A stretch of DNA of 13,561 nucleotides from JBFLVQ01 sp040758525. GTDB lineage: Bacteria; Acidobacteriota; Blastocatellia; Chloracidobacteriales; JADJPF01. A program made the translations under genes and the position numbers. Below, piece by piece: positions 1-7,914 of this stretch (position 1 is the stretch's first letter; every line of letters begins with the position of its first letter). The stretch spans positions 1-13,561 of the forward strand of contig JBFLVQ010000203.1 of assembly GCA_040758525.1 (NCBI GenBank). The letters run 5' to 3'. A model generated the notes under the pieces. The model saw only the letters and a list, made by a program, of their open reading frames with translations, was not told the origin of the DNA and did no database searches.

Positions 1-2726
1 GGTAGATAAACATAGGCCAATCGACCACCACTCATCTGTTCAACTTTACGGCGATTACCCTCAACCCAGGCAAGGTAACGTAGTCCGGTCTCATTTGCTA
101 CTGGCACAACTGTCACTTCACGTGAATTTGAACCATCAGGATTAGCGCTTACACGAATTCTAGTCTGTTTGTCCGCAGTAGCTTCGAAGAACTGATAGAT
201 ATTGTCCGTTGCCGTAAGATTACGACCATTTACGGCAATCAAGTATTCGCCTTCTTGTACATTCACACCTGGCTGGGTAAGCGGAGCACGCAGTTGTGGA
301 TTCCAGTTCTCCCCATCGTAGATCTTGGCAAGACGATAGCGTCCATTCTCGATTCGGTAATCTGTACCCAGTAATCCTCCTGGCACACGCTTGGGATCAG
401 GCATATCGCCGCCAGAAACATATAGGTGACCAACCGATAGTTCACCCAACATCTCTTGGAAGAGATAATTCAGATCAGCGCGGTGCATCAATGACTCAAG
501 ATATGGCTGATATTTCTTCCCTGTTGCTGGCAGATCTAGTCCATGATGATTTGGATCATAAAAGAAGTCTCTTTCAATACGCCAAGTTTCACGGTACATC
601 TGATTCCATTCGGCACGTGGATCAACATAGACTTCCATAGCATCGGTCTTGATCTTACCTTCGCCAGGTTTGAGTGGCTGCTGAGTTGAAACAATGAACC
701 AGTTCTGTTCTTGACGATAAAGCATCTTTTCGCCATTGTGGGAGACTCTAAACGTATTGATATTATCAAGCACTTTTTCGAACTTGCGTTTTTCAAGATC
801 AAATTTGTGCAATGTCAAACCCGCTGCCCCTGGGCCAGGCACTGGTCCAGGAAATTCTAGAACATAGAGTGTGTTTGCCTTGCCTACTACCAGGTTAACA
901 AAATTACGCGCAGGAATAGGCAATGCCAGGATACGCTGTCCTATACGAGCAAAATCGATAGTAACCTTGGGTGGTTCTTTCTTGTTGTTGGGTTTGTCAG
1001 CAGCTTGACCGGCTTCAGCTTTCTTCTCACCATTTTCATCAGCAGGTTTATCGCTAGACTTGTCAGCAGTCTTATCTGCCGCCTTCTCTTCCTGACTCTT
1101 CTCTTCATCACTCTCAGGAGCAAGCGGTGAAGGCAGGTCTTGACGAAGCACACAGATGTAGACACTACGTGTAGGACGATGTGGATAGCTGGTCATATCG
1201 AACCCAAAGAGCGCAGGTCCAATATCGGTACTAGCAGTAAAGTAGATATATTTGCCACTCTTATCGAATTGCGGGGAAGTGGTATCGCTTAACCCATCTG
1301 TTACTTGATGGCTCTTATTCTCTTCGAGCGAGTAGACAAATACCGCGCGATACCAAGATTGAACCGGCTTTGTATAAGCAACCCAGCGGCTGTCTGGTGA
1401 CCAACTAGGACTAAATGATAGCCCTCGTTTGGAAGAATCTATCTTAATTGGTGTACCTTTTTCCGTATCTACATACCAGAGGTTTAGTCGCTTATCCATA
1501 TAAACGATCTTTTTGCTATCTGGTGACCAGGTAGGCGAATAGTAAAAAGAAGGTGGATTACCTAGTTCAATCTTCTTGACTTCATTCATCTCCGCCTGTT
1601 TACGTAGATGTAATGCATATTCCCCTGATTCATCAGAAAAATAAGCAACCCATTTTCCATCTGGTGACCAAGATGGGTCGCGCTCAGCAACACCAGGAGT
1701 ATTGGTGAGATTACGCACATCACCTTTTTCCGCAGGTACGGTAATAATCTCGCCACGCGCTTCGAATATTGCTCGCATACCACTAGGAGATATCTCAACA
1801 TTGTTAATGCGACTAGCAACCTTTTCATACCTAGGGCGTACCGAGAGCATATCACCATTAATTATTATGTTAAGCCTCTTGGTTTTGCCTGATTTAATAT
1901 CAAACAGGTTCAAAGAACCAAACTGTTCATAAACGATCTCATCAGATGCTGCTGATGCCGATTTGATATCAAGTTCGTTATTCTGTATAAGCTGTGTGAC
2001 ACGCTTGGTCGCCGTATCGTAGGAAAATAGTGTGATCGGACCATTGCGGTCAGAGAGAAAGTAGATCCGATTGCCTATCCAGATAGGATTAAAGTCGTTT
2101 GAATTGTTGCGTGGTAACTTCTCTACGCTCGAATCAGCCAGGTTGGCAATCCAGATCGGTGTCGTTCTACCACCACGATAACGTTTCCAGGCTTGGAATG
2201 CACGTGGTAATGGTACATAAGCCATCTGTGTGGCATTAGCTGAATATGCGCCTTCATAGGCCATAGGCAATGGCACAACGGTTGGGAAGATACCGTCTAA
2301 TGGTATTGTGAAGAGTTGTGCAGTACGAGGCGAGGGACTGTTACGACCAGACACGAAAAGCACCTGCTTGCCATCTGGTGTCCAACCGGCAACAGTATCG
2401 TTGCCTGGATGATAAGTAAGCCGTCTGGGCACTCCGCCCGCTGCCGAAACTACATAAACATCGATGTTGCCATCATATTCGCCAGTAAAGGCAATCCATT
2501 GGCCATCCGGTGAAAATATCGGATTTGTCTCGTTGCCAGGACCATTGGTAAGCTGTCGCGCCTCTCCACCTTCGCGTGCTACTAACCACAAATCACCAGC
2601 ATAAGAGAATGCAATATGTGTCTTGCTAAGCGTGGGATTGCGCATTAAGAGCGGTCGATTGGTTTGTCCCAAAACTACCCCGGCAATGATCAGTGGGAAT
2701 ATCAACGCCAAGACTGTCCTTCTCAT
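1..2726 (-). CDS. Tricorn protease homologue (S41-type), secreted, 3' end cut by window edge
   Basis: I translated this frame by hand: it is open from the ATG at 2726 to the window edge, giving 908 visible residues. Residues 1-20 form a signal peptide (MRRTVLAL then a hydrophobic stretch ending VVLG before Q), so it is exported. A long beta-propeller region follows, with PD40/TolB-like repeats (FSPDGQWIAF, WSPDGKWVAY, WSPDSKKIVY, WSPDSRWVAY). Residues 533-587 are a charged Lys/Glu/Asp/Ala-rich linker. The tricorn C1 helical domain is at about 698-775 and carries GELSVGHLYV, whose His767 matches the family's catalytic His position. A PDZ domain follows at about 785-880. The C2 domain with the nucleophilic Ser lies beyond the left edge. 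Family knowledge: tricorn-type proteases degrade oligopeptides, and bacterial homologues with signal peptides probably act in the periplasm or outside the cell. The start is supported by AGGAGG at 2734-2739, 7 nt upstream. Family assignment is firm; substrates are unknown. Confidence 0.93.
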   Translation of the reverse strand, partial: MRRTVLALIFPLIIAGVVLGQTNRPLLMRNPTLSKTHIAFSYAGDLWLVAREGGEARQLTNGPGNETNPIFSPDGQWIAFTGEYDGNIDVYVVSAAGGVPRRLTYHPGNDTVAGWTPDGKQVLFVSGRNSPSPRTAQLFTIPLDGIFPTVVPLPMAYEGAYSANATQMAYVPLPRAFQAWKRYRGGRTTPIWIANLADSSVEKLPRNNSNDFNPIWIGNRIYFLSDRNGPITLFSYDTATKRVTQLIQNNELDIKSASAASDEIVYEQFGSLNLFDIKSGKTKRLNIIINGDMLSVRPRYEKVASRINNVEISPSGMRAIFEARGEIITVPAEKGDVRNLTNTPGVAERDPSWSPDGKWVAYFSDESGEYALHLRKQAEMNEVKKIELGNPPSFYYSPTWSPDSKKIVYMDKRLNLWYVDTEKGTPIKIDSSKRGLSFSPSWSPDSRWVAYTKPVQSWYRAVFVYSLEENKSHQVTDGLSDTTSPQFDKSGKYIYFTASTDIGPALFGFDMTSYPHRPTRSVYICVLRQDLPSPLAPESDEEKSQEEKAADKTADKSSDKPADENGEKKAEAGQAADKPNNKKEPPKVTIDFARIGQRILALPIPARNFVNLVVGKANTLYVLEFPGPVPGPGAAGLTLHKFDLEKRKFEKVLDNINTFRVSHNGEKMLYRQEQNWFIVSTQQPLKPGEGKIKTDAMEVYVDPRAEWNQMYRETWRIERDFFYDPNHHGLDLPATGKKYQPYLESLMHRADLNYLFQEMLGELSVGHLYVSGGDMPDPKRVPGGLLGTDYRIENGRYRLAKIYDGENWNPQLRAPLTQPGVNVQEGEYLIAVNGRNLTATDNIYQFFEATADKQTRIRVSANPDGSNSREVTVVPVANETGLRYLAWVEGNRRKVEQMSGGRLAYVYL

Positions 2727-2733
2727 TTTACTT

Positions 2734-2739
2734 CCTCCT
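2734..2739 (-). promoter_or_regulatory. Shine-Dalgarno site of the tricorn gene
   Basis: A perfect AGGAGG (read on the minus strand) lies 7 nt before the ATG at 2726. It fixes the start of the tricorn gene and is followed by a good signal peptide. Confidence 0.8.
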
Positions 2740-2945
2740 ACAAATTAAGTACTACAGACAAATACTGATCCCAGGAATAACTACATTGGATGGCAGAGTA
2801 ATATCTTGAAAGTAAGAATGCTTCCCGAGAAATACTATCTTAAGCAGTGTGCGTTAATTATTGTTCGATAAATACAGCTTAAAGCCTGGATGCCGGCCCC
2901 CCCTACAACAATAATTACGTTGTCTACTTTAACACCATTTTACTA

Positions 2946-3122
2946 ATGCATCCACTTATTGCCACAGAGTATAGTAACTTCTACGGAAATATCAGCAGCG
3001 ATGTTCGCTCAAGATTATATCTTGAAGATATTCAAGAAACGGCATACTATAGCTATCTGAAAGTCAGAAAAAGCTCTTTTTCGGCATCAATGACAAGGAC
3101 TATCCTCACCGGGAGCGCTTAA
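2946..3122 (+). CDS. Doubtful 58-aa ORF, in frame with the downstream methyltransferase
   Basis: The ATG at 2946 opens 58 codons ending in TAA at 3120-3122. The peptide starts MHPLIATEYSNFYG and ends MTRTILTGSA. It is rich in Ser and Tyr, has Asp at 19 and 28, and has no Cys. The reading frame is open from 2883 and is the same frame as the methyltransferase: a single TAA and five codons separate it from the GTG at 3138. There is no Shine-Dalgarno sequence before 2946. It could be a chance ORF, a decayed N-terminal extension, or a small peptide paired with the methyltransferase. I recognise no family, and chance is the most likely explanation. Confidence 0.2.
   Translation: MHPLIATEYSNFYGNISSDVRSRLYLEDIQETAYYSYLKVRKSSFSASMTRTILTGSA
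3020..3037. repeat. 7-bp inverted repeat, possible operator or small hairpin
   Basis: TCTTGAA (3020-3026) and TTCAAGA (3031-3037) are perfect inverse complements around GATA. The left half overlaps the -35 box of the candidate promoter for the methyltransferase gene, the position expected of an operator. No regulator is identified, and repeats this short can arise by chance. Confidence 0.3.
3022..3050 (+). promoter_or_regulatory. Candidate sigma70-type promoter for the methyltransferase gene
   Basis: TTGAAG (3022-3027) and TACTAT (3045-3050) are 17 nt apart and each match the sigma70 consensus at 4 of 6 positions. Transcription would begin near 3057, about 80 nt before the GTG start. That would leave the doubtful ORF at 2946 only partly transcribed from here. 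Confidence 0.3.
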
Positions 3123-3137
3123 TCAAAGCGCAAAACT

Positions 3138-4334
3138 GTGGATTATATGCAAGTAGCAAGCAAGTTCCAAAAACAACTATTAGAAGCAACCCGACAATGT
3201 TTTATTGATAACCCTCTTAGTGTGGCAACAGAAAGGGCTTTTTGGCAAACACCTAGACACCTATTTGTAAAGCGTTATCGATTGGGTGCAAGTAATGAGT
3301 GGTATGATATCGATGCAGACAACCTAGCACAGCACTTACCAAGCATCTACCGAGATGGTGTACTTATTTTATTAGGTGATGATGATGATGATGTCCCTTC
3401 CACGATATCGCAGCCCTCGCTAGTCCTGTTTATGTTGGATATGTTAAAGCTTGAACCAGGACAAACTGTATTTGAATTAGGAGCAGGTAGTGGTTGGAAT
3501 GCAGCATTAATAGGAAATATTGTTGGCCCAACCGGTAAAGTCTATAGTTTGGAGATTATTCCTGAAATAGCTGAGAGCGCAGTTCATACAATACAATCAC
3601 TCGGCATAGAGAATGTTCATATAATTTGTGGTGATGGTGGTGCTGGTTATGCGCCTGCGGCACCTTATGATCGTGCAATATTTACTGCAGGCTCTTACGA
3701 TATTCCTCATCATTTCTATGAACAGATAAAAGAGACTGGACTATTGCTAGTGGTAATAAAGAATGAAGGAGGTGGAGACGCGCTATTTCTTTTAGAGAAA
3801 AGAGAGGATCACTTTGAATCAATTACTGCACTACCTTGTAGTTTTGTCAAAATGACTGGTCAATACTGTCTTGATAGTCTTGAGCCAATGGCTTTAACAA
3901 CACTACCAGAATGGAGAGAGTTAAAAGATCAAGAGATTTCTAGAATACCTTTCTGGTGGGGTGGCAAAGGTTTTGGATTTGTCTGGAGAACATTAAGTAT
4001 AAGATCATTTCTTAGTATCACTGAACCTCTTTATTGCTCTTTTAGAGTAGAGAGAACGAAGCAACTTTATGCTGAAGAGCAGTTTTTTGGACTATGGGAT
4101 AAAGATAATCGCTCTCTGGTAATCGCTAAAGATGACCTTATTATCGCGTATGGTAGTCCATTAGCTAAAGATCGCTTGATGCAGCAAATTCGGCATTGGG
4201 TTGAGCTAGGAATGCCAGGTTCTGTTAGTTTTAATTTACGTGTCTATCCAATAGATTACCATTTAAGTGTTGGGATAAATCAATGGATTGTAAAAAGAAG
4301 AGAATCCCAATTTCTTTGGAGTCTGAATTTATAA
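3138..4334 (+). CDS. Protein-L-isoaspartate O-methyltransferase-like protein with an extra C-terminal domain
   Basis: At 398 residues this is nearly twice the length of a plain PCMT (about 210-220). Residues 1-230 carry the PCMT fold: TPRHLFV near 40, the substrate-side motif STISQP at 88-93, SAM motif I FELGAGSGWNAAL from 112, the acidic residue E139 after the second strand (VYSLE), and GDG at 165-167. These are the normal residues for SAM-dependent methylation of isoaspartyl or aspartyl carboxylates, so activity is plausible. Residues about 235-398 form a second domain of unknown role, with an FWWGGKGFGF stretch. Extended PCMT-like enzymes of this kind also occur in RiPP gene clusters, where they methylate a peptide Asp; no clear precursor or other RiPP enzyme is seen here. 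Residues 81-85 are five Asp encoded by five GAT codons. There is no signal peptide, so it is cytoplasmic. The start is uncertain: GTG at 3138 or ATG at 3147, with no good Shine-Dalgarno for either. Confidence 0.85.
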   Translation: MDYMQVASKFQKQLLEATRQCFIDNPLSVATERAFWQTPRHLFVKRYRLGASNEWYDIDADNLAQHLPSIYRDGVLILLGDDDDDVPSTISQPSLVLFMLDMLKLEPGQTVFELGAGSGWNAALIGNIVGPTGKVYSLEIIPEIAESAVHTIQSLGIENVHIICGDGGAGYAPAAPYDRAIFTAGSYDIPHHFYEQIKETGLLLVVIKNEGGGDALFLLEKREDHFESITALPCSFVKMTGQYCLDSLEPMALTTLPEWRELKDQEISRIPFWWGGKGFGFVWRTLSIRSFLSITEPLYCSFRVERTKQLYAEEQFFGLWDKDNRSLVIAKDDLIIAYGSPLAKDRLMQQIRHWVELGMPGSVSFNLRVYPIDYHLSVGINQWIVKRRESQFLWSLNL

Positions 4335-4436
4335 CGACTACTGCCTACCCATATATTTAAGTGTTTATAACACTATCTTCTAATTACTGATCTCGGGTTC
4401 AGATAGACTTGAGGAAAAAAAGGTAATACGTCAACA

Positions 4437-6749
4437 ATGGACAAAATACAACTAGAGGTACAATTCAAACTTCTTATAGAAAGTATCCAGGACTATGCAA
4501 TCTTCTTAATGGATACCAATGGCTATATTCTGACCTGGAATGCCGGCGCAGTAAGAATCAAAGGATACCAGGCAGAAGAGATAATAGGAAAACATTTCTC
4601 GATCTTCTATCCTGAAGAAGATCGACAACAGATACCCACACAAACATTAGTGACCGCTGAAAAACTAGGAAACTTTGAGAGTGAAGAGTGGCGTATACGC
4701 AAAAATGGTTCAAAATTCTGGGCAAGTATAAGTATTACCGCACTACGCAACCAACAAGGCAACCTGATCGGTTTCTCCAAAATTACTCGTGACTTAACAG
4801 AACGTCATCAAGCTGAGGAACAATTTCGCTTAGCAACAGAATCTGCCCCTAATGGAATCGTAATGGTTAATGAGCAAGGCAATATCATTTTGGTGAATAG
4901 TCAAACTGAGAAGATGTTTGGCTATACTCGTAGCGAGTTGCTTGGTAGTTCTATTGAGTTGCTTGTACCAAAACGTTTGCATACTCAACACGCAATGTAT
5001 CGTAGAGATTTTATCTCTGATCCTCAGGCCAGACCTATGGGAGTAGGACGAGATCTATTTGGTCTGCGTAAGGATGGTAGCGAGTTTCCTATTGAAATAG
5101 GTCTTAATCCTATTAAAACCGAACAAGGCAATCTTGTGTTAAGCACTATCGTAGATATTACTGAACGTAAACGTGCAGAAGAGAGATTCCGCTTAGTAGT
5201 TGAGTCTGCTCCCAATGGAATTACCATGGTCGATACAACTGGCAAAATTATTCTAGTAAATACACAAACAGAAAAAATGTTTGGCTACAGTCGTAGCGAG
5301 CTGCTTGGCGAATCTATTGAGATGTTAGTACCAAAACGTTTTCGCGATACACATCCGGCCAATCGTACCTATTTTATGGTAGCTCCACAAACCAGACCCA
5401 TGGGTGCGGGACGAGATCTCTTTGGACTTCGCAAAGATGGTAGTGAATTCCCTGTCGAAATTGGTCTCAATCCTATTCAAACAGATCAAGGCACCATGGT
5501 ATTAAGTACAATTGTTGACATTACTGAACGCCAACGAGCCGAACAAGAGCGTGATCAACTATTGGCTAGCGAACAGACTGCTCGTGCCGAAGCTGAGCTA
5601 GCTAATCGCCTCAAAGATGAGTTTCTTGCTACCGTGTCGCATGAACTACGCACACCTTTAACAGCAATTCTCGGTTGGGCACATCTGTTAGGAAGCGATA
5701 AGCTTAATCAAAATGATTTTAGTCAGGCGATTAAAACGATTCAACGAAATGCCAAACTACAGGCTCAAATTATTGATGACCTTCTTGATATTTCACGTAT
5801 CATCACTGGCAAGCTCAAGATTGATGCTAAGCTAGTAGACCTATTACCAGTAATAAATTCTGCCATAGAGATTATCAAGCCTGCTGTTGATGCCAAAGAG
5901 CTTAAATTTAGGATATCAATAGACTCAACGCTTGGACCAGTATTTGGAGATCCCAATCGTATACAACAGATTATTTGGAACTTGCTTAGTAATGCAGTTA
6001 AGTTTACTCCCAAAGGTGGGCGTATTGAGCTTAGTTGCGAGAACTTTAGAGCTCATGTTGAGATAGTTGTAACTGATACTGGTAAAGGTATCAGCCCTGA
6101 TTTTTTACCCTATGTCTTTGATCGCTTCCGTCAAGCCGATAGCTCGATCACACGCCAACATGGCGGCTTAGGTTTAGGATTGGCGATTGTACGCCAACTC
6201 GTTGAATTGCATGGTGGCACAGTACAGGCCCATAGTGCTGGGGAAGGCAAAGGCGCAACTTTCATAGTGAAATTGCCTTTGTTAGGAACATCCATAAAAA
6301 CCGACGTTTTGGAGCAGACTACTGCCAGCAGTGAAAAGCTATCTGCTCTTGAACCGACACTACACGGTACACGCGTACTGATTGTTGATGATGAACCAGA
6401 GACATTGGCGATGCTAGCAATAATCGTACAACATACCGGAGCAGAGGTTAAAGTTGCCTCCTCCGCTATAGAAGCCCTAGAGATATTGAACAGATGGCTA
6501 CCAGATATACTTATTTCAGATATCGGTATGCCAATAACCAATGGTTATGATCTGATCCGACAAATTCGTGCACTACCACTGGCACAAGGAGGTGATCTCC
6601 CTGCTATCGCACTTACTGCATATGCCAGAGATGCAGAGCGTAAACAATCACTTGAGGCTGGTTATCAACAACATGTTGCTAAACCTATTGAACCACAGGC
6701 ACTCATTAACACACTCGCGAGCATTCTTGACAAAATAAGAAGAAAGTAA
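4437..6749 (+). CDS. Triple-PAS hybrid sensor histidine kinase with C-terminal receiver
   Basis: This 770-residue protein has no membrane segment and should sense a cytoplasmic or diffusible signal. In order: PAS/PAC 1 (about 9-125), PAS/PAC 2 (127-247), PAS/PAC 3 (248-368), a short coiled linker, HisKA with phospho-acceptor His402 in VSHELRTPL, and HATPase_c with the N box at N519 (NLLSNAVKFT), D547 in DTGKGIS and a glycine-rich lid (GGLGLGLAIV). A receiver domain covers about 645-765, with acidic pair D651/D652, phospho-acceptor D695 in SDIGMP, T727 and K749. All catalytic residues are present. Expected role: autophosphorylation at His402 and transfer to its own D695, then to a partner outside the window; no HPt protein or response regulator is nearby. 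PAS 2 and PAS 3 are a tandem duplication. ATG at 4437 puts PAS 1 at the normal distance; the nearest purine-rich site is weak (AAAAGG about 13 nt upstream). The ligand is unknown. Confidence 0.95.
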   Translation: MDKIQLEVQFKLLIESIQDYAIFLMDTNGYILTWNAGAVRIKGYQAEEIIGKHFSIFYPEEDRQQIPTQTLVTAEKLGNFESEEWRIRKNGSKFWASISITALRNQQGNLIGFSKITRDLTERHQAEEQFRLATESAPNGIVMVNEQGNIILVNSQTEKMFGYTRSELLGSSIELLVPKRLHTQHAMYRRDFISDPQARPMGVGRDLFGLRKDGSEFPIEIGLNPIKTEQGNLVLSTIVDITERKRAEERFRLVVESAPNGITMVDTTGKIILVNTQTEKMFGYSRSELLGESIEMLVPKRFRDTHPANRTYFMVAPQTRPMGAGRDLFGLRKDGSEFPVEIGLNPIQTDQGTMVLSTIVDITERQRAEQERDQLLASEQTARAEAELANRLKDEFLATVSHELRTPLTAILGWAHLLGSDKLNQNDFSQAIKTIQRNAKLQAQIIDDLLDISRIITGKLKIDAKLVDLLPVINSAIEIIKPAVDAKELKFRISIDSTLGPVFGDPNRIQQIIWNLLSNAVKFTPKGGRIELSCENFRAHVEIVVTDTGKGISPDFLPYVFDRFRQADSSITRQHGGLGLGLAIVRQLVELHGGTVQAHSAGEGKGATFIVKLPLLGTSIKTDVLEQTTASSEKLSALEPTLHGTRVLIVDDEPETLAMLAIIVQHTGAEVKVASSAIEALEILNRWLPDILISDIGMPITNGYDLIRQIRALPLAQGGDLPAIALTAYARDAERKQSLEAGYQQHVAKPIEPQALINTLASILDKIRRK
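4815..5540 (+). repeat. Exact-period tandem duplication of a PAS/PAC module inside the kinase gene
   Basis: Two head-to-tail 363-bp units (4815-5177 and 5178-5540) encode residues 127-247 and 248-368 with no insertion or deletion between copies. Shared protein blocks include ESAPNGI, TQTEKMFGY or SQTEKMFGY, RSELLG, LVPKR, GRDLFGLRKDGSEFP, EIGLNPI and VLSTIVDITER. The copies differ most around residues 180-195 and 301-316, in the PAS linker. Protein similarity is much higher than between either copy and PAS 1, so this is a comparatively recent internal duplication. Confidence 0.85.
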
Positions 6750-6776
6750 TCTGTCGTACTCTCGCCTCAGCAGTTA

Positions 6777-6793
6777 CAATCTTGGCAAGATTG
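6777..6793. terminator. 7-bp stem hairpin downstream of the kinase gene, weak terminator candidate
   Basis: CAATCTT (6777-6783) and AAGATTG (6787-6793) pair around GGC, 28 nt after the kinase stop codon. No T-run follows on either strand, so it does not look like a standard intrinsic terminator. It could instead stabilise the mRNA end or be chance. Confidence 0.25.
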
Positions 6794-6867
6794 CTTCCAG
6801 ATCTGAAACAATAACGACTATGATATGTCAACAAGAACCTAACGCGCCCAGAGCGTGTAATGGAAGC

Positions 6868-6877
6868 CTAGATCTAG
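6868..6877. promoter_or_regulatory. 10-bp perfect palindrome in the leader of the dehydrogenase gene
   Basis: CTAGATCTAG is a perfect palindrome ending one base before the GAGGG ribosome binding site (6879-6883) of the alcohol dehydrogenase. A repressor bound here would block transcription or ribosome entry. It is short and no regulator is known. No good -35/-10 pair was found in 6750-6886. Confidence 0.25.
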
Positions 6878-6886
6878 TGAGGGATT

Positions 6887-7897
6887 ATGAGGGCAGCATT
6901 GTTAACTCAGGTTAATGAACCAATAGTGATAACCGATATTGAGCCACCTACCCCGGGCTACACAGATGTAATCGTACGTGTAGAGGTTTGTGGTCTATGC
7001 CATACTGATCTGCATATTGCTGATGGGCATTGGAAATTGCCCTTACTACCATTGATTCCTGGCCATGAGGTGGTAGGCACAATTGAGACATTAGGAGAAG
7101 GAGTCAAAGGGTTAACAAAAGGGGAACGTGTTGGAGTAGCTTGGTTATATAGCGCCTGTCAGACTTGCGAGCTGTGTATTAATGGCTATGAGATGTTCTG
7201 TGAGAGCCAAGATAATACTGGCTATACGGTCAATGGAGGAATGGCAGAACTAATTAAAGTTCCGGCAAACTTTATTACCAAGATCCCAGAGCAACTTCCT
7301 AGTGCAATAGCAGCAACACTTTTGTGTGCTGGAGTAACACCTTATCGTGCACTCAAGGAGTCAGGCATACATGCTGGTCAAACCGTAGCAATCTTTGGAG
7401 TCGGAGGGTTAGGACATATTGCCATACAGCTTGCTAAAGCAATGGGATTTCATATTATTGCTGTCGATATAAATGACCAAAAGCTGGAGTTGGCTCGTAC
7501 TTTAGGGGCAGATCTAGTTGTCAATGCCGATCGAGAAGCGCCTGCTAAATATATTCGTAAACTAGGTGGCGCCCATGCTGTCATTAATCTAGTAGCATCT
7601 GCCAAGACTATGGAAGAGGCTTTCTATGCTTTGCGTCGCCATGGAACTCTAGTAGTGGTTGGATTGCCTAGAGAGGAATTTACTCTACCAGTAATACCAT
7701 TTGTTGGTCGTGGTGCACGTATAATTGGTTCGGTGGTAGGAACAAGAAATGATCTACGTGAAATTCTTGCTCTGGCCGCAGCAGGTAAAGTAACCACAAT
7801 TGAACAAGAACGTCCGCTGGCAGAGATCAATGAAGCATTAGCAGATATGAGAGCTGGCCGTATTAATGGCCGTTGTGTACTAAGACTCATTAATTAA
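6887..7897 (+). CDS. Zinc-dependent alcohol dehydrogenase (MDR family, AdhP-like)
   Basis: At 336 residues this is the usual length for the family. It interconverts primary alcohols and aldehydes with a nicotinamide cofactor in the cytoplasm. The catalytic zinc ligands are C38 (CGLCHTDLH), H60 with E61 (PGHEVVG), and C147. The four-cysteine structural zinc site is C91, C94, C97 and C105. The Rossmann glycine motif is GVGGLG at 170-175, and D193 at the end of the second beta strand (IIAVD) favours NAD over NADP. All key residues are present. The N-terminal GLCHTDLHIADGHW pattern is typical of the AdhP/AdhA subgroup that prefers ethanol or propanol, but substrate choice cannot be read from sequence. 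The start is supported by GAGGG at 6879-6883, slightly close to the ATG. The M28 peptidase gene begins 17 nt after its stop codon, so the two are probably co-transcribed, although no metabolic link is obvious. Confidence 0.93.
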   Translation: MRAALLTQVNEPIVITDIEPPTPGYTDVIVRVEVCGLCHTDLHIADGHWKLPLLPLIPGHEVVGTIETLGEGVKGLTKGERVGVAWLYSACQTCELCINGYEMFCESQDNTGYTVNGGMAELIKVPANFITKIPEQLPSAIAATLLCAGVTPYRALKESGIHAGQTVAIFGVGGLGHIAIQLAKAMGFHIIAVDINDQKLELARTLGADLVVNADREAPAKYIRKLGGAHAVINLVASAKTMEEAFYALRRHGTLVVVGLPREEFTLPVIPFVGRGARIIGSVVGTRNDLREILALAAAGKVTTIEQERPLAEINEALADMRAGRINGRCVLRLIN

Positions 7898-7914
7898 TCT
7901 TTAGGGTTATATTT

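Larger units (their letters stand above)
2727..3137. other. Divergent intergenic region
   Basis: These 411 bases separate the minus-strand tricorn gene from the plus-strand methyltransferase gene, so promoters for both should lie here. Visible items are the tricorn ribosome binding site, a run of seven C at 2897-2903, a 7-bp inverted repeat at 3020-3037, a weak plus-strand promoter candidate at 3022-3050, a minus-strand TATAAT (3014-3019) without a convincing -35 box, and a doubtful small ORF at 2946-3122. I see no tRNA, riboswitch or clear terminator. Confidence 0.6.

Noticed and set aside
296..640. 114-aa plus-strand ORF opposite the tricorn gene
   Set aside because: The minus-strand frame here encodes the C1 and PDZ domains of tricorn protease. 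The plus-strand product has no recognisable features.
2897..2903. Run of seven C as a phase-variable tract
   Set aside because: It lies in the intergenic region, outside a supported gene or promoter spacer, so no switching role can be argued.
4361..4373. GTGTT/AACAC inverted repeat between the methyltransferase and kinase genes as terminator or operator
   Set aside because: The stem is only 5 bp with no T-run after it and no promoter elements near it. It is compatible with chance.
6131..6541. 136-aa minus-strand ORF opposite the kinase gene
   Set aside because: It is fully antisense to the HATPase and receiver regions of the kinase, which has all catalytic motifs. Its Ser/Thr/Pro-rich product is typical of a shadow frame.
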